From Anastrepha obliqua (Eukaryota > Arthropoda > Insecta > Diptera > Tephritidae): a stretch of DNA of 64,000 nt. Under the pieces are notes generated by a model. The model had not been told where the DNA came from. It did not search any database and worked only from the letters and a program-made list of their open reading frames with translations. The stretch lies in assembly GCF_027943255.1 (NCBI RefSeq), contig NC_072893.1, positions 88,605,784 to 88,669,783 of the forward strand, given 5' to 3'. Positions 23,406 to 35,018 of the stretch are shown here, piece after piece. A program made the translations under genes and the position numbers. Within the stretch, counting starts at the first letter, position 1. Every line of letters starts with the position of its first letter.

Positions 23406-24652
23406 TGAATAAATCCCAAATTCCGGTATCACAAATTGACGCTAACACTAGCATTCTTAATAGTCAACACACTTTCAACTCAATCTTCTTACATCCATAT
23501 GTGTATATGTATGTGCATAGCTCTTTGGTCGTAGCTTGTCGAAAAATTGTCTATTTCACTTTTTTGTGTTTAATCCACACCGTTAAATATCTCTTTGGTG
23601 AAAACAAATTTTTGTCACGTTTCGTTTGTGTGCAATAAGAATACAAGTGGACTCCTCCTCCTCCTCTGACAATTTGCCTTTAATAAGCAGCGAAATGAAA
23701 ATATTATTCTCCATTTGCGTCTTCTTAAAAACAACAACAACAATAACACAAGGACAAAGTAAAAAAATAATACTCTTTATAATAATAAAAGATCGAGTTG
23801 GGCTGTACATAGAAAATATTTTGTGCTGATTCATTGTCAATTTGTTGCACGCGACGTGACATGAAAACGCTTTGCGCATTTCATCCGTCTACAATATATT
23901 TTATTTCAAGTTTAAAAATAGGTGCCCCAACACATTCCACAGACGTCTCCCATATGCACAACTCCTTTCTTCACTGACTTCCCTGCTCAACTCGATGGCA
24001 TACTTGGTTTGCCAAAGTGGCAGACTGTGGCGAAATTTATTTCTTTTTTTGCTGTTGCAGGCGGTCATTTGCAATAAATTTTTAGTCTAAAGACGATCAC
24101 CGCCGATCAACTGACAACAAAAGTCTACCCATGGCTGCGCGACGATTGCAATGAATTTTATTCATTTTATATGTTGAAGTTGCAATGCTCAATGTGTTCC
24201 CGAATAAAATATTAATACAGGGTGATCCAACTGGCATTTCGAGTTTAAATTTAAAGTTAATTTGAGTATAAATAAAATAAGTATGAATAGTTTTCAATGA
24301 TTTGTTTTCTATTAGGAAGAGTGAGCCTTGATGCCACTAAACAGATAAAATAATTTCATTCCAATAATTTCCTATTATTCCCTAATACTACTACAGTTTT
24401 GAAAATGTTAGGAAAATTGAAAAGAAGTCTTGCCGCTGTGTATGCTCACGGTGCGTAAGCTTCCATTAGAGATAAACTTTCAAGTGGCTTCGACTACCCT
24501 GTAGAATAAAATAGTTTGCCATAACGGCAGACCAGCGCATTTCAAATATTTGCTAGTACTACTAGAAACTAAGAAGAAGAACTTTGTATTAGCCATGTTG
24601 GTCTTTCGAGGTTGCACCTCACACATAATTTTAATGTCTTATTCTCTTTTTG
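23406..24652. other. intergenic stretch, nothing recognised
   Basis: A single TACAGGGTGATCC motif at about 24217 looks like a mariner-type TIR, but no partner end was found. Opposing frames around 23583-23879 and 23626-23829 are compositional. Confidence 0.4.
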
Positions 24653-24980
24653 GCGGCCGCCGTAGCCGAATGGGTTGGTGCGTGATTACTATTCGGAATT
24701 CACAGAGAGAACGTTGGTTCGAATCTCGGTGAAACACCAAAATTAAGAAAAACATTTTTCTAATAGCGGTCGCCTCTCGGCAGGCAATGGCAAACCTTCG
24801 AGTGCATTTCTGCCAAGAAAAAGCTCCTCATAAAAATATCTGCCGTTCGGAGTCGGCTTGAAACTGTAGGTCTCTCCATTTGTGGAACAACATCAAGACG
24901 CACACCACAAATAGGAGGAGGAGCTGGGCTAAACATCCAAAAAGGGTGTACGCGCCAATTATATATATATATATATATAT
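24653..24980 (+). mobile_element. tRNA-derived SINE, copy with AT-repeat tail
   Basis: The head resembles a tRNA. Box A is TAGCCGAATGG at 24663-24673 (consensus TRGYNNARNNG) and box B is GGTTCGAATCTC at 24716-24727. The interval between the boxes is long enough for a large variable arm. The body carries CTAATAGCGGTCG, CAGGCAATGGCAAACC, TTCGGAGTCGGCTTGAAAC and the A-rich AATAGGAGGAGGAGC block. It ends with GCGCCAATT and (AT)10. About 305 bp plus tail. The pol III promoter boxes suggest internal transcription. Confidence 0.85.
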
Positions 24981-25035
24981 TCAAATAAGTTCAATTAGGG
25001 CAAGGAACCTTAACTCCGGAAGTAGAGTCATACCA

Positions 25036-25977
25036 TATACCAGGTTGTTCAATACGTTTTACGGTTCGATAAGAGAGGGCTTTGCTACTAGCCTACATTT
25101 TTGTTTGTTATGTTGATACAATTCTTCAAATGAACGTAGGTCAATTTTCATTTCAATCTGACAATTCCTGTTTTGATGACAAGCCATTTAGTACCGACGT
25201 GTCGCAGTATTTTCTACAATGGAAAAAATCAAGTATCGTTCAGTGACGCAATTTTTAAAGGAAGGTCAAAAGCAAAGGAAATTTATGTACGAATATTTAA
25301 AGAATATAAGGACTCTTCGCCAGCAATCAGTACAGTAGAAAGATGGGTTGCTCAATTGAAACGTCGTCGTACAAGCTTTGAAGGCGATTCACGACAAGGA
25401 CGTCCAAAAACAGCAACAACACCAGAATTCGTAGAAAAAATACGGGAAATCGTATTGAACAATCGTCAAGTGACTGAAAGAGATTTAGTAGAAGCCCTAG
25501 GCGACTCATTGGACAGTGTAAGCAATATTTGGACTGAAAAATTGGGTTTCAGGAAGTTGTGTGCACAATGGGTGTCGCATTAGCTAACAATGGAACAAAA
25601 ACTCAGCACTGAAACGACTTTCTCAGCAACATTTTGAGCGTTTACGAAAGGACAAAGTGGATTTTGTGTGTAGATTCATCACTATGGATGTGACTTGGGT
25701 ATATCACCATGATCCTAAATCAAAGCAGGAGGTTAAAGAGTGGTGTGAACCTGGCTCTTCAGCTCCGAAGCGAATTCATGACCAGAAATCGGTCCGATTC
25801 ATGCCTAAAAAGCGTTTTTCATCAAATGATGAGGTCATAACAGCTGTGGAAGCGCATTTTGTAGACCTTCCAGATTCTCAATTCAGGGATGTAATTTATA
25901 AATTGGAACTCGTTGGAAGAACCGCAAAACTTATTGAACAACCTAGTATGATGTACTTATGGCTCCAAGTCAAATAA
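25036..25977 (+). pseudogene. irritans-type mariner with deleted catalytic core
   Basis: A likely 5' TIR begins near 25038 (CCAGGTTGTTCAATACG). The transposase relic starts at the ATG at 25219-25221 (MEKIKYRSV) and needs a frame change before TVERWVAQLKRRRTSFEGDS, GRPKTATTPEFVEKIREIVL, GFRKLCAQWVSH and, after stops, FITMDVTWVYHHDPKSKQE (first catalytic D). It then jumps directly from KRIHDQKS to KKRFSSNDEVITAVEAHFVD and the C-terminal FRDVIYKLE. The HQDNA and SPDLAP blocks (second and third D) are gone. No matching right TIR was seen. Subfamily assignment follows the Himar-like WVP and MDETW motifs. Confidence 0.82.
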
Positions 25978-27945
25978 TAGCGTTAAAATAGGGCTCTCTG
26001 GTTTCAACTTACAAGGCTTCTATTTCCCATTCCCTGCTTCAAGCTGAGTAACGCGTCTTAGGAGTATGCCTTCAAAGGTACGCTGTGTGGGGCGGCAAGT
26101 CGGACGGCAAATCATTGTTCATGACCGTGAAAGTAGGTACACAAATTTACTGCCAAGCTGGTGCTACTGCTTTCAACAATTAATAGACATCACAATTCTG
26201 AGTAGGGTATCTGGTTACATTGCATACCTGGCTAATGAAGTAGTTCTTCCGCGGTTATTAAAACTGGAAGAATAAGGAAGGCAAAAGGCAAACCAAAGGC
26301 TACGTTTCGATCCTTTCAGTAAAGAAGGTCCGCCGCTAGAGTAGTGAATTAATGAAGTACTTGATAAAATTCTGCATAGCAAAATCTGTGTTGTACAGAT
26401 TTTATACTTTCTAGGATCACCGTACCAGAAACGCGACCTAACTGACAACTCATCAAGTGGCCTTGCAAATTGGAGCTATGCATGAAACTTTCCATCAAGC
26501 GCGCTCAGTTTAAGTAGATGCCTTCAGACTACACGAACACAGATTAATGTGATTCACATCGCATCACATATAAACGCCTATTACAACTTCTGTGAATCTT
26601 CCCACTACAGACGGTTCAACGTTATCGAAACGACCCGAATTTATATCCGCTCAAGGACTGAGAATCTAATAGCATTTCCAAAATATTTGAGTAGAATGTT
26701 TGTGTTGTTAGAACAACAACAATCTCTGCGTCAATTATTTCAAATTGTTTTCTCATCAGTATCTGGAATGTAATCGATTCGTTTGAAGTTCAAATAGTTC
26801 CAGCACCTCTGCATGAATTCCCTTTCAAAGGATTATTCTTCCTTAAGGAGTATTCAATCTTGCATTGGCCTCTTATAACCTTGGCAATAGATATTTTATT
26901 TTTAATTTTTTTTGTATGTTCTTTGAATAATATAAAATTCACGAAACTTGGAACTTTCAACATGTACACCCAGTTTAAAATTAAGCCACCTGACAAAATA
27001 ATTATTTCACCTTCTGTCCGCACTGGCTTTGTCAACGAAACTTCGGAATTTGTGGTAACGCTTGCCCATACAAATTTTGACAGCTGTTTTATGAGATAGT
27101 AAATTTATGAGCTTTACATGGTTTATGAGGCACTTATGCGTTTAGTTGCAGCAAACAGCTAAGGCGTAATTACACGTTAATGACACTGCTGAGGATATGA
27201 ATATTTTTTACTTGAGTTCACAACAGAAAAGAGTATTTTATATATTTACATAACTACCGTTACGCCTATTGTTGTAAGGCGTGCGAGCTCAAGCATTGAA
27301 TTGCAATTCATAAGTTGTTAGTGGAGCGCAACTGTACATTTATTAGTGTATACTGCAATAGATGCCTGACCACAAGTCAAATTAGTTAGAAAAGACAGTA
27401 AACAGTCCAACTAAAGAGTTTCAACAAAGATTAAGAACTAATGACGGTGATGATGGTGGCTTAGCATGGAGATGGATTAGACAGCAAACAGAAATATTCC
27501 CTCAAATACAAAATCTTAACACCAACAGCGAAATAATCTGGGTAACCAAGCTGTTTCAGATATTGCAAGAAACCGAAAAGGCTGCGTGATGGACTTATGT
27601 ATATTAGGTGAAGTGTTGTAAAAAGGGGTTAACAATTATTGGTGGTAAAGACAAAATCCATGACAGTATCTCGAAATAAGCGCCGAGGCTGCCAACCATA
27701 CAAATAAAGCAGCTCGAACGGATGTTTGCTTGATATCATATGGCGATATAAGCACCTAAGCAGTAAAGGAAAGTCCACATTTACAAAACATGTGCTCGTC
27801 AGGAGCTGACACAATCGCTACAAAACACGCTATGAGTAAGATGGAAATGGCGGCGCTGCGATCAATCATAGATGTCACCCGCAGCTACCTGGTACGCAAT
27901 GAAGAAATCATAGAAATATGCGATATGGGGTTGAGTATTTGTGGA
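25978..27945. other. intergenic stretch, nothing recognised
   Basis: Short unrelated frames only. No inverted repeats or homology-bearing translations were found. Confidence 0.4.
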
Positions 27946-28656
27946 TTACAAACGGTGACTAAGTTGCGATAATGTTAGCCGCTTTATGCTGCCGATGAAG
28001 TTCATCAAATTTTTGATATCAAGGCCTGCTATATCAGCAGGTTTAGCAAAGAAGTGAGAAGCAAGATGCTTAAATCTTAGTTCCTTGGGAGCGAGGCAGC
28101 TAAGGAGAAGATGCTGAGGTGATTCCACCTCATCCTCCATACAGCTGATGCAAAAAGTACTTCAAATAATGCCAAATTTCTCGCGGATAGTGCCCCGTGA
28201 GGACACCCAGGTTTGAAGGTTGAGATTTTGTCATCCTCAGTATATCCCTCGAACGCCTCCGACCCAAACGTAGCCATACGGATTTCTCGAACTTGCAAGT
28301 TTGTATACACTCGCTGTGTTGGTCCATCGTTCGAGGAGTAGAAGGCAGATAGTCAAGGATATCCCGATGCTCTCCTTTCGCGGGCAAGCTACCTCATAGA
28401 TCCCTTGTCCGGCCGGCACGTCCACTTTGCAGTTTCCCACAATGCCGTTATGACCAGGTATACAGATTAGACTTAGGTCAAAAAATTCGGATGCAATCGG
28501 AAGGGAAACCAAGCATTCTCTGTCCAATTTCAAATACACTATAATTGAGTCCAGGGCCCTAATTGCCGCTTGGCTATCGGAGTAAATATTTCTATAATAT
28601 ATTCTAGTAAGCCAAAAAACTACGGAAATCGTGAAGTTAAATCGATATGAGAGCAC
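27946..28656 (-). mobile_element. RNase H LINE relic, C-terminal part
   Basis: Reading right to left: IYSDSQAAIRALDS (RNase H second acidic motif), SLICIPGHNGIVGNCKVD (normally VPGH.GI.GNE.AD), then GVLTGHYPREIWHYLKYFLH and DEVESPQHLLLSCLAPKELR (the C-terminal 'EHLLC.CPAL' zinc-like block), ending near FIGSIKRL. At least three frame changes occur. The order RNase H to LTGH to EHLLC is that of R1/LOA/I-like LINE C-termini. The RT part is absent. Confidence 0.82.
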
Positions 28657-28752
28657 TCGATCTATTGGCCGAAAACTGTAAATTCGCCAGAATACCTTTT
28701 GGGACCATTGGATTGAACCGGGTTCAAGAAGAAGCTATATGTATGGCAGATA

Positions 28753-30006
28753 CAAGGTGGCGCAAAAGTAACCTTGCGATGTTTTTGGCTGTAATTAAAA
28801 AAAAAATGAAAAACTGATTATTCTTGTGGATTATTTTTATTTGGTTTTTTAATTTTTTTTTACATCAAGTCGAGAATATGATGTCATGTAAATGGCCGCC
28901 GCCACAGTTGATTGCTATTTGAGCCCTTTTTATGGCATTTTCCATCACTTTGGCCAAAACTTTCGGCGATAAGTCCTCACATTCTTGACGGATATTGTCT
29001 TTAAGAGCTGCAAGAGTCTGAGGCTTGTTGACATAAACCCGCGACTTCAAAAAGCCCCACAAAAAGAATTCTGGAGCGGTCAAATCAGGGGATCTTGCTG
29101 GCCAGTGCAAATCGCCAAAAAGGGAGATTAGGCGCCCAGGAAATGCATCCTTCAGCATATCGGTTGTGGCACATGCAGTGTGTGCCGCTGCACCGTCCTG
29201 TTGGAACCACATGTTTTCCAATCCTAATTCAGCAAGTTGCGGCAAAAAGAACTCGTTGATCATTGCTCTGTAGCGCTCACCATTCACAGTAACCGAAAAA
29301 AGGTCCGATGACTCCTCCAGCGAAAACAGCACACCATACAGTGGCTTTGAGCGGGTGTAATGGCTCTTCGTGGGTTACACGCGGATTTTCAGTGCCACAG
29401 AAGTGTAAATTTTGCTTATTTATTTTTGATGAAAAATCATCTTCCTCTTGGTGGTGATTAAGGATGGCTTGAGCGTATGTTAGACGCGATTGGCGGTCAG
29501 CAGCTAACAGCTGATGCACCGTCTGGACTTTGTACGGAAACATCTTCAAATCTTGTACCAAAATTCGCTGTAAAGACCGTCAACTGATACCCATTTGCGT
29601 GGCACGTCGTCTGGTCGATATCGAGGGCGCTTCCATGACATCCTCGGCTACAGCAGCAATATTCTCTGCAGAACGACTACTCCGGGGTCTGCCACGCCTG
29701 GCAGCATCTCGTGTTGTGCCAGTCTCTTCGAGGCGAGCGGCTAAACGTCGCAGTGTTTCACCAGTAGGCGTTGGACGGCAAGGAAATCTGCGACGAAATT
29801 CACGTTGTGCCAAAGTCACCGACCGATTATTGGTCAAATAAATAGTCAGCAATATTCCGCGTTCTGGAGCAGTGTAGCGTAACATTGTTTATTAACGTGT
29901 ATTTAGCATGTGTTTACTACACAAATGTCAAAACAGAACTGACATTAGGGGCCAATCGCAAAATTTATAGCATTCTCTGATACGAGGATTACTTTAGCGC
30001 CACCTG
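28753..30006 (-). mobile_element. DD41-type Tc1/mariner element (E as third residue)
   Basis: The inverted ends are CAAGGTGGCGCAAAAGTAAC on the left and, read inward from the right, CAGGTGGCGCTAAAGTAATC. Both are flanked by TA (28751-28752 and 30007-30008). Length 1254 bp. It carries a transposase pseudogene on the minus strand. The size, TA duplication and catalytic spacing put it with the DD41D (rosa/VS) family, which also includes the intact copy at 42636. Confidence 0.88.
28865..29885 (-). pseudogene. DD41-type transposase pseudogene, DD41E variant
   Basis: The N-terminal part (from the ATG at 29883-29885) has the first HTH, then RRGRPRSSRSAENIAAVAED and STRRRATQMGIS. A CGA-to-TGA type stop follows at 29580-29582, with the frame continuing as RSLQRILVQDLKMFPYKVQ. 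The first catalytic D region is damaged (EEDDFSSKINKQN where the relative has SDEAHF). A frame change near 29300 leads into TVNGERYRAMINEFFLPQL, WFQQDGAAAHT (second D) and SPDLTAPEFFLWG, with E 42 positions after D, so 41 residues between. It ends GGGHLHDIIF. Related to, but clearly divergent from, the copy at 42749. Confidence 0.88.
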
Positions 30007-31160
30007 TAACATGAATTGGCGTAAAAGAACCTATTGGACCGAATTGCCGCATCCTGATTAAAAATGGTCACACGGGAGAACAATGGCCGGAAAGTATCGT
30101 GATTAAATCGTTTTGAGCTGGGGTTGGAAGATAAAATCAAGCCAAACAGTTGAGATTGCCGGCAATGCGGAGCGTAACATCTATGAAATATGTTTTATTT
30201 TGTGTGTTTTTTTGTATCAAAGTGTGCGTAAAAAATCTTTCGTTAATAAAAAATAAATTTAAATAACATAAAATAATACTTCATGAATCAAGAAAAACAC
30301 ACTTTTTTACGTATTTTAATTGTTGTTTTATTATGTATATATTTTCGAAATGGATAATTTTTTGAAATGTTGAATGATGACTAATGTTTTTATTATTACT
30401 ATTATATAATAGAGGCAATCATGGACAGTACACTTATTATGAATTTCGTATCGTAATTATTCGATGTATCGATAATTGCTGTAATGGGTGTTTCTATTTA
30501 GCCGAGTCTTTCTTTAAAGCTTTCGATAGACGTAACTTACAAACCGTCAGTTGGTGGAATTTATTACAAAGGAAATTTATACGCACTCGAAAGCTGTCAA
30601 AGTCAAGCATTCATCTCCAATATCTGATGTGTGTCTCGATGTGGTGCCAAAATTTAGGGCACCTACACTTATTTGCCGTATCCGAATTGAAGATCAGTTT
30701 TTATTGATTGTAAGATTGTAATTTCCAGCCGTGGGGCGACTAATGTGAGCCCCGCCTGAGTGCATCGTAAAAGCCATTACCTCTGTAGAAGAGAGTGGGA
30801 TCGAGTACTAAATGTATTGATTCGGGGACGTTTTCAACTCTCACAGTGAAAGATACGTGAAGGAGATAATCTTGATTCAAGCTCTTATAAAATTCAATAA
30901 ATACATAAATTTAATCTATTGGGCTGCAGTTTGTGTTGTATGTCCGGCGAATAGGTCGAAAATCAAATGGAAGTTGCACGAGATTTTTGTTATGAAAACA
31001 TTTTGAGCGTTGAATCTCATTTCTAGCTTAAGGGGTGTTCGTTGATTTTTAGTTTCATTTGAATAAAATTGGTGTACCTCTAAAAGCCACCTGTTGCATA
31101 CGGCGTTTCAACACAAATAGTCGCGTGTTGACTACTTTGCATGCCCCATTCGTTTTCGTG
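30007..31160. other. intergenic stretch upstream of gene A
   Basis: No coding signature. It may hold regulatory sequence for the transporter gene at 31331, but no motif can be supported beyond the core promoter candidate listed next. Confidence 0.4.
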
Positions 31161-31164
31161 GCAT

Positions 31165-31206
31165 TATAAAATGGTAGTCATAATTGCCGCAATTAAATAG
31201 TCATTT
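31165..31206 (+). promoter_or_regulatory. candidate TATA/Inr core promoter of gene A
   Basis: TATAAAA lies at 31165-31171, and TCATTT, matching the arthropod initiator TCAKTY, at 31201-31206. The spacing (about 38 bp from the TATA start to the A of the Inr) is somewhat long. A start here would give a 5' UTR of about 128 nt before the ATG at 31331, with one small upstream ATG. Alternatively, TTTTCATTACAG at 31239-31250 could be the acceptor of an upstream untranslated exon. Confidence 0.35.
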
Positions 31207-31330
31207 AATTAAATATGAAATATTTCTACATAAATATATGTTTTCATTACAGAGCTGCGGTCGTTGACGTTGATCTACAGATAATAAGCTATTTTTAATA
31301 ATATTACAAAAAACACACACGCACGCCAAG

Positions 31331-33560
31331 ATGACGATCGAAAAAGCTACACTCGCTGAGAAGAATAATATAACAGTGTACCAAGCGACCACAAAGCCGA
31401 AGAAACCCAAGCGACGGGATAAAAGCGATTTAGGTCCGAATTTCGTGGCGCCCGATGGCGGTTGGGGCTGGGTGGTTTGCGTAGCAGCTGGACTCAGTAA
31501 TGTGAGTGATTTTACAATAGAGTTGTTATTTAAAAAAAAACTTATCTGACTCATTGCATACTTTTCGCAGCTCGCCATTTTCCCGCCCTTGCAGCAATTT
31601 GGTCTGATCTATAGGCAACGTATGGTAGATTTGGGTTTCACAGCCAAAGAGACCACGACCATTATTAATATCGTAATGAGTATCGCATCTTTAATTGGTA
31701 AATATCAAACTACATAATTATATTTTAGGCAGCCATTTTTTTATGAAGAACAACTAACCTTTTTCTTTCGCATTTTAGGCATAGTGAATGGCGCCATGTT
31801 TCGACGTTTCTCATTTCGTCAAGTGGCCATTGTCGGCAATATTTTTATTTTCGTCGGTACTTTATTGACAACGTGGTGTGTCACATTTTGGCAATATGTG
31901 ATATGTCTATCGGTGATTTTTGGTAAATATTTCCTGGCTTTCCAAATCTCTGCAATACACATGACCGTTCGACTTTGGTTACGCATTAACTCAACACTCA
32001 TTTTTCTTTTAGCTATCGGCATGGGTCTCAGTATGGCCGCTGTCTCGCTAGCAGTGAATACTTATTTCAAAAATAATCGACGACGTGCAACCGGTTTTTC
32101 CTGGACTATAACCGGTTTGGGCCCCATTATTTTCCCACACATCACCACGCTTTTACTGATCCATTATGGCGCACAGGGTACCATTCTAATTTATGCTGCC
32201 TTTACGCTAAATGCGCTGTTGTGCGCATTGACTTTGCAGCCAGTATTGTGGCACACACCGAAACCGAATAACGCAGCTGAGGAGGAAACGAAAGAGGCCA
32301 ACAAACAACTAACATCGTTAAACCCTTTACCTGAGAATGAGGAGTATGAGTGTAAATACTGTCAGTATAAGAAACATCACAAACGCAGTATATTCTCTTC
32401 ACAATATCTCTTCAATGAGGATGATTTGGATACGCCCGGCTATGAAATAACCGAACCGGGTACGCCGATGATGGCACGCGCCAACGATGGTTGGTTTGGT
32501 TCGAAAGTGTCACTAGCCGCTGAAATGAACCCGATACGCCTGAGACATAAGGTGATGCGTCAAGCTTCGATCAAAGCACATATTGCCGAAACGGAGCGGG
32601 AAGACGATGAGCACGATCAAGCTGAATCGCGCTTGTACAAGCCGAACTATTTCAATCGGGAACGCGAAGATTACGATCGTTACACCAGCAAGGGTAGCAT
32701 CTACTCGAAATCTGGTGCTGAGGAATTACATTGCACCTGTGCTGAGGAGAAAGCGTTACTGCAAAAAATCTCCGACGAGGAGCTGAAACGCGAACAAGAG
32801 AAATTAAAAGCAGAGGAAGAGGCCGAAGAATTGGCCAAAAGCAAAATGAGCTTCAAACAGAAAGTGGTGAAATTCTTTGACTTAGATCTCTTGAGAGATT
32901 TCACATTCGTCAATTTGGCTATGGGCATGACTATTATGATGTTTGCCGAAATGAATTTCTCTGTTTTGACGCCGTTCATCTTAAACGAATATGGCTATAC
33001 CAATGAGGAGATCTCGCTGGCCATGTCAATGCTGGGCGGCATGGATATCTGTGTGCGCTTTTTAGCGCCATTCGCGCTGGAAAAAGTCAAGCTAGACAAT
33101 CGTGTGTTGTTCGCTTTTGGCATTATTGCCATTGCCATTGGCCGTATGTTTGTCACGATGACAAACTCCTATTACGCTGTTTTGGCATTTTTCTTGCTCA
33201 TCGGGTTCGGCAAAGGTTTCCGTACCATATTCTCGCCACTCATTATACCATCGTATGTGCCATTGAAACGCTTGCCAGCTGCTTCCGGCTTACAGCTGGT
33301 TTTTAACACCATATTCTCTTTGGCCTTCGGACCTGTGCTGGGTGAGTGTGAAGGATTCATGTTTATATTTAAGTATGACTAAAATTTTAATCCTTTTCAT
33401 AACTCAATCAATTACAGGCACAGTCACCGATGCCACCAGTTACACAATTACCATTCACTTCCTCAATTTACTAACTGCTCTGGCTTTGGTAATCTGGATC
33501 AGTGAGTCATTGGTGCGTCGCATATTAGGAAAGAAGGCCAAGAAGACATTAGAGGGCTGA
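31331..33560 (+). CDS. SLC16/monocarboxylate transporter-like MFS protein, gene A
   Basis: Coding exons: 31331-31501, 31571-31697, 31779-31922, 32013-33341, 33418-33560. All introns are GT..AG and 69-90 nt. They give 637 aa. The N-terminal PDGGWGWVV (about residues 42-50) is the MCT signature at the start of TM1. Further membrane blocks follow through TITGLGPIIFPH and LTLQPVLWH (TM1-6). A long charged cytosolic loop (about residues 235-425) with CKYC (261-264), a TPMMARANDGWFGS block and CTC (388-390) comes next, then TM7-12 from FTFVNLAMG. MFS symporters of this family move monocarboxylates with protons across the plasma membrane. The actual substrate here is unknown. Unspliced reading through introns 3 and 4 stays partly open and should not be mistaken for the product. 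Gene B is its paralogue. Confidence 0.95.
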
Positions 33561-34950
33561 CGCTGAAACAAGCTTTTGCGTATTTCTAGGCGTGATTGTC
33601 CTTAAAGCTGTTAAATAACTACCCAGTAAATTGTTGTGCCTTAAATTGCGCGTTGAGTTACTGTTCAAAAACCAATGGAGTTATGTGACTGTATGTAGGT
33701 ATATGTATGTGTGAATATAGAGTAGTATTTTGTACTTCGGTTATTGTACTTGTAATTTCTTCTCACCTGTCTATTGAAGGCACATTTTTGGTAGCACTCT
33801 TAGGTACTTACATACATTTTACTTTTAAAAGCATAAGAATTTTAAAAATGAAATATTTTACTTTCTAATACTATAAACTTTAGTATAGCTGTAATGACTA
33901 CTGAGTCAAAGTTAATAAGCATCATTGCATTTATACCTTTAAATCATTAACTTCTTTGGGTATTCGCAACATTTATTTAAGTCAAGGGCTCCCTAACTGT
34001 ACGTTTGTTTGAATAGCAACAGGCTTTAGCTAATCTTTTTTAGAAGAGCGACGCAAATGTATAAATACTGACGCAGTCGCAGTTCAAAAAAGTTTGGGAA
34101 CCGCTATTATACAAGTTATTTGAGTAAAATATTGAGTAAGTTTGTTATAATTTTTTTTTTTTTATTAATAAAAAAAAGATTTTTAGTTGTGCGACTCCTA
34201 CATTTTATTGCATCATAAATATGACGAGCATCATTTCGGGAATTTATTTAGCATTAAGTGGTAAATTTACTGATTGGTTGGGTCAAAAGTATGTATAAAT
34301 TTATTTTAACACCAATTCGGAGTTAATTTATAGGCTTATGCACTTCCTACTTATTATGGCTTTCAGGCAAAAGTCGTGAATCCCCTAAAGATTAAATAAC
34401 AAATCTGTGGAATTTTAATAAAACAACTTAATAGGGTTTAACAGTTGCTTTCAGATCAATAAATTCTGATATTTCAAATAAAAATTTAATATTTTCATGC
34501 AATTTTTATCCTTAAGTGTAGAATGTATTAAGTCAATTTAAGTTGTTTTGCAAGAATTTCACAGAATTGCAAGTTGGATAAGGCATTCGTCCTTCTGTGT
34601 GTTGTAAACAATTTGAAAAAAATTTTAAAAAATAATTTTTTTATTGTTTAAGAAATATTTACAATAATAAATAGGTATATATTTAATAATTTTTTTTTTT
34701 GTATAAACGAAACGAAAATAAATTATTTTTCAAAGTAATTAATATATGTAAGTGTTTTCATTTGGTTTGGTGAATCTCGATCAATTGATGGCAGAATATG
34801 CAGCTCCCGAACACTGTGGAATGTTTATTCTCTCTTATTGAGCTTACACTGGATTGTCACGTATGCCCATTTTTTGGTTTTTGGCCGATCTCCTTCTTCA
34901 ATTTGTGGCCACTTGCAGATAATAATTAGCCCTTATATCCTTCGATGGTT
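33561..34950. other. 3' flank of gene A
   Basis: AT-rich sequence that probably includes the 3' UTR. AATAAA occurs at 34167-34172 inside homopolymer runs and again further downstream, so no cleavage site can be chosen from sequence alone. No other feature is recognised. Confidence 0.4.
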
Positions 34951-34953
34951 GTC

Positions 34954-35018
34954 GCCGCATGAGCAACAAAAGGCCGCATTAGCAACATAACGCCGCATGA
35001 GCAAGATAACGACGCATG
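34954..35018 (+). repeat. 19-bp tandem repeat, 3.4 copies
   Basis: Units GCCGCATGAGCAACAAAAG, GCCGCATTAGCAACATAAC and GCCGCATGAGCAAGATAAC, then a partial GACGCATG. It is GC-richer than its surroundings, with no open coding context. Confidence 0.9.

Noticed and set aside
23583..23879. 98-aa minus-strand frame with acidic run
   Set aside because: Driven by a CTCCTC run; no domain and no conservation evidence.
24217..24240. Mariner-type TIR (TACAGGGTGATCC)
   Set aside because: No opposite end or transposase could be found within 2 kb.
24653..24730. A tRNA gene (box A and box B present)
   Set aside because: The sequence recurs with a common body of about 230 bp at several sites and does not close into a proper acceptor stem, so it is a SINE head.
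31784..33382. Single long frame across gene A as an intron-less gene
   Set aside because: It reads through two introns with good GT..AG ends and misses exons 1, 2 and 5; gene B has the same exon plan, so the spliced model is preferred.
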